Shown piece by piece: positions 63,832-64,000 of a stretch of DNA of 64,000 nucleotides (its first letter is position 1; the number at the start of each line of letters is the position of its first letter). Both the position numbers and the translations under genes were made by a program. The stretch is taken from contig CAJYXO010000094.1 of the NCBI GenBank assembly GCA_913778765.1, positions 24,260-88,259 of the forward strand. Direction: 5' to 3'. The stretch comes from an uncultured Massilia sp. Lineage in GTDB: Bacteria; Pseudomonadota; Gammaproteobacteria; Burkholderiales; Burkholderiaceae_D. The notes under the pieces are model-generated. The model worked only from the letters and a program-made list of their open reading frames with translations, did no database searches and was not told the origin of the DNA.

Positions 63832-64000
63832 TGGCCTTCCCCCATCGTCACGGACACTTCCGTTAGGCGCATTTTAGATTTTCAAACTGTATCGGGCTAA
63901 TGTAGCCGATAGTGGAATGACGCCGGCGTGGATTGTAAAACCTTTCGATGTAGTCAAACACATCTGCCCGCAAGTCATCCCTGGTCCGGTAGTGCTTTTT
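63832..64000 (-). mobile_element. IS3-family insertion sequence, right end (partial)
   Basis: Transposase coding sequence runs off the window edge. TGGCCTTCCCCCATCGTCAC at about 63832 looks like the terminal inverted repeat, judged from general IS3-group ends; the exact boundary and target duplication need the other end. Confidence 0.7.
63863..64000 (-). CDS. IS3-family transposase, C-terminal part
   Basis: 45 residues visible before the stop: KHYRTRDDLRADVFDYIERFYNPRRRHSTIGYISPIQFENLK, the conserved end of an IS3-group integrase (rve) domain. The rest, including DDE residues, lies outside the window. Confidence 0.92.
   Translation of the reverse strand, partial: KKHYRTRDDLRADVFDYIERFYNPRRRHSTIGYISPIQFENLKCA

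Noticed and set aside
1..64000. CRISPR arrays, tRNA or rRNA genes
   Set aside because: No regular direct repeats, cloverleaf or rRNA-like stretches were recognised by eye; a covariance search was not possible.

Overview
The window is high-GC DNA from a betaproteobacterium, most likely Oxalobacteraceae and close to Massilia. The grounds are codon use, the miaB-phoH-ybeY / corC-lnt order, a pyrR-pyrB-pyrC' operon with a non-catalytic dihydroorotase, PilJ/ChpA-type chemosensory genes, and a PEP-CTERM-like protein. No rRNA, tRNA or CRISPR array was seen. About 50 genes fill almost all of the sequence. Calls are from reading the sequence only; no database search was run. Layout, left part (1-29 kb): the end of a Pil-Chp chemosensory operon (pilJ, cheA/pilL-like); photolyase; an operon yqgE-ruvX-pyrR-pyrB-pyrC'-acyltransferase; apaH; a polyprenyl-phosphate sugar-1-phosphate transferase; an H-NS-like protein; an LPS core block (phosphomannomutase, waaC, waaA, YcxB-like); then, on the minus strand, glyQ-glyS-gmhB-plsC-YgjP-like, lnt and corC. 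Middle part (29-43 kb): iorAB-like molybdenum oxidoreductase genes lie on the plus strand between corC-lnt and ybeY-phoH-miaB, flanked by inverted-repeat (REP-like) elements, so they appear to split what is usually one operon. Next come an HTH protein behind a long AT-rich leader, an HDOD pair, a glutathione transferase, a DUF1697 protein, a small PEP-CTERM-like protein, an FtsH-like AAA/M41 protease and a FUSC-family protein. Right part (43-64 kb): a compact RiPP-type peptide cluster, a YbaL/KefB-type antiporter, a TetR-controlled acyl-CoA module, DUF445 and DUF2007-like genes, a D-tartrate dehydratase with a divergent LysR regulator, two small hypotheticals, an M42-type peptidase, and a lower-GC island of DUF2931-like genes, one broken by an in-frame TGA, ending at an IS3-family element. 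The most interesting system is at 43489-49148 (minus strand). Three tandem genes each encode a 63-residue peptide that aligns without gaps, with a conserved FAF-LA leader, a VAGC-(S/T) block, a hydroxyl pair, and an Asp-x-Gly-x-Tyr-Cys terminus. Two have their own near-consensus promoters, and twin hairpin terminators separate them from each other and from the enzymes. Downstream lie five overlapping genes: a MvdC/MvdD-like (graspetide-type) ATP-grasp ligase, a ClpP/SDH-fold serine protease, a MauE-like membrane protein, a CxxC thioredoxin-fold protein, and an ABC exporter with no peptidase domain. The proposed pathway is ester or amide cross-linking in the cytoplasm, leader removal by the serine protease, export, and periplasmic disulfide formation between the two invariant cysteines.
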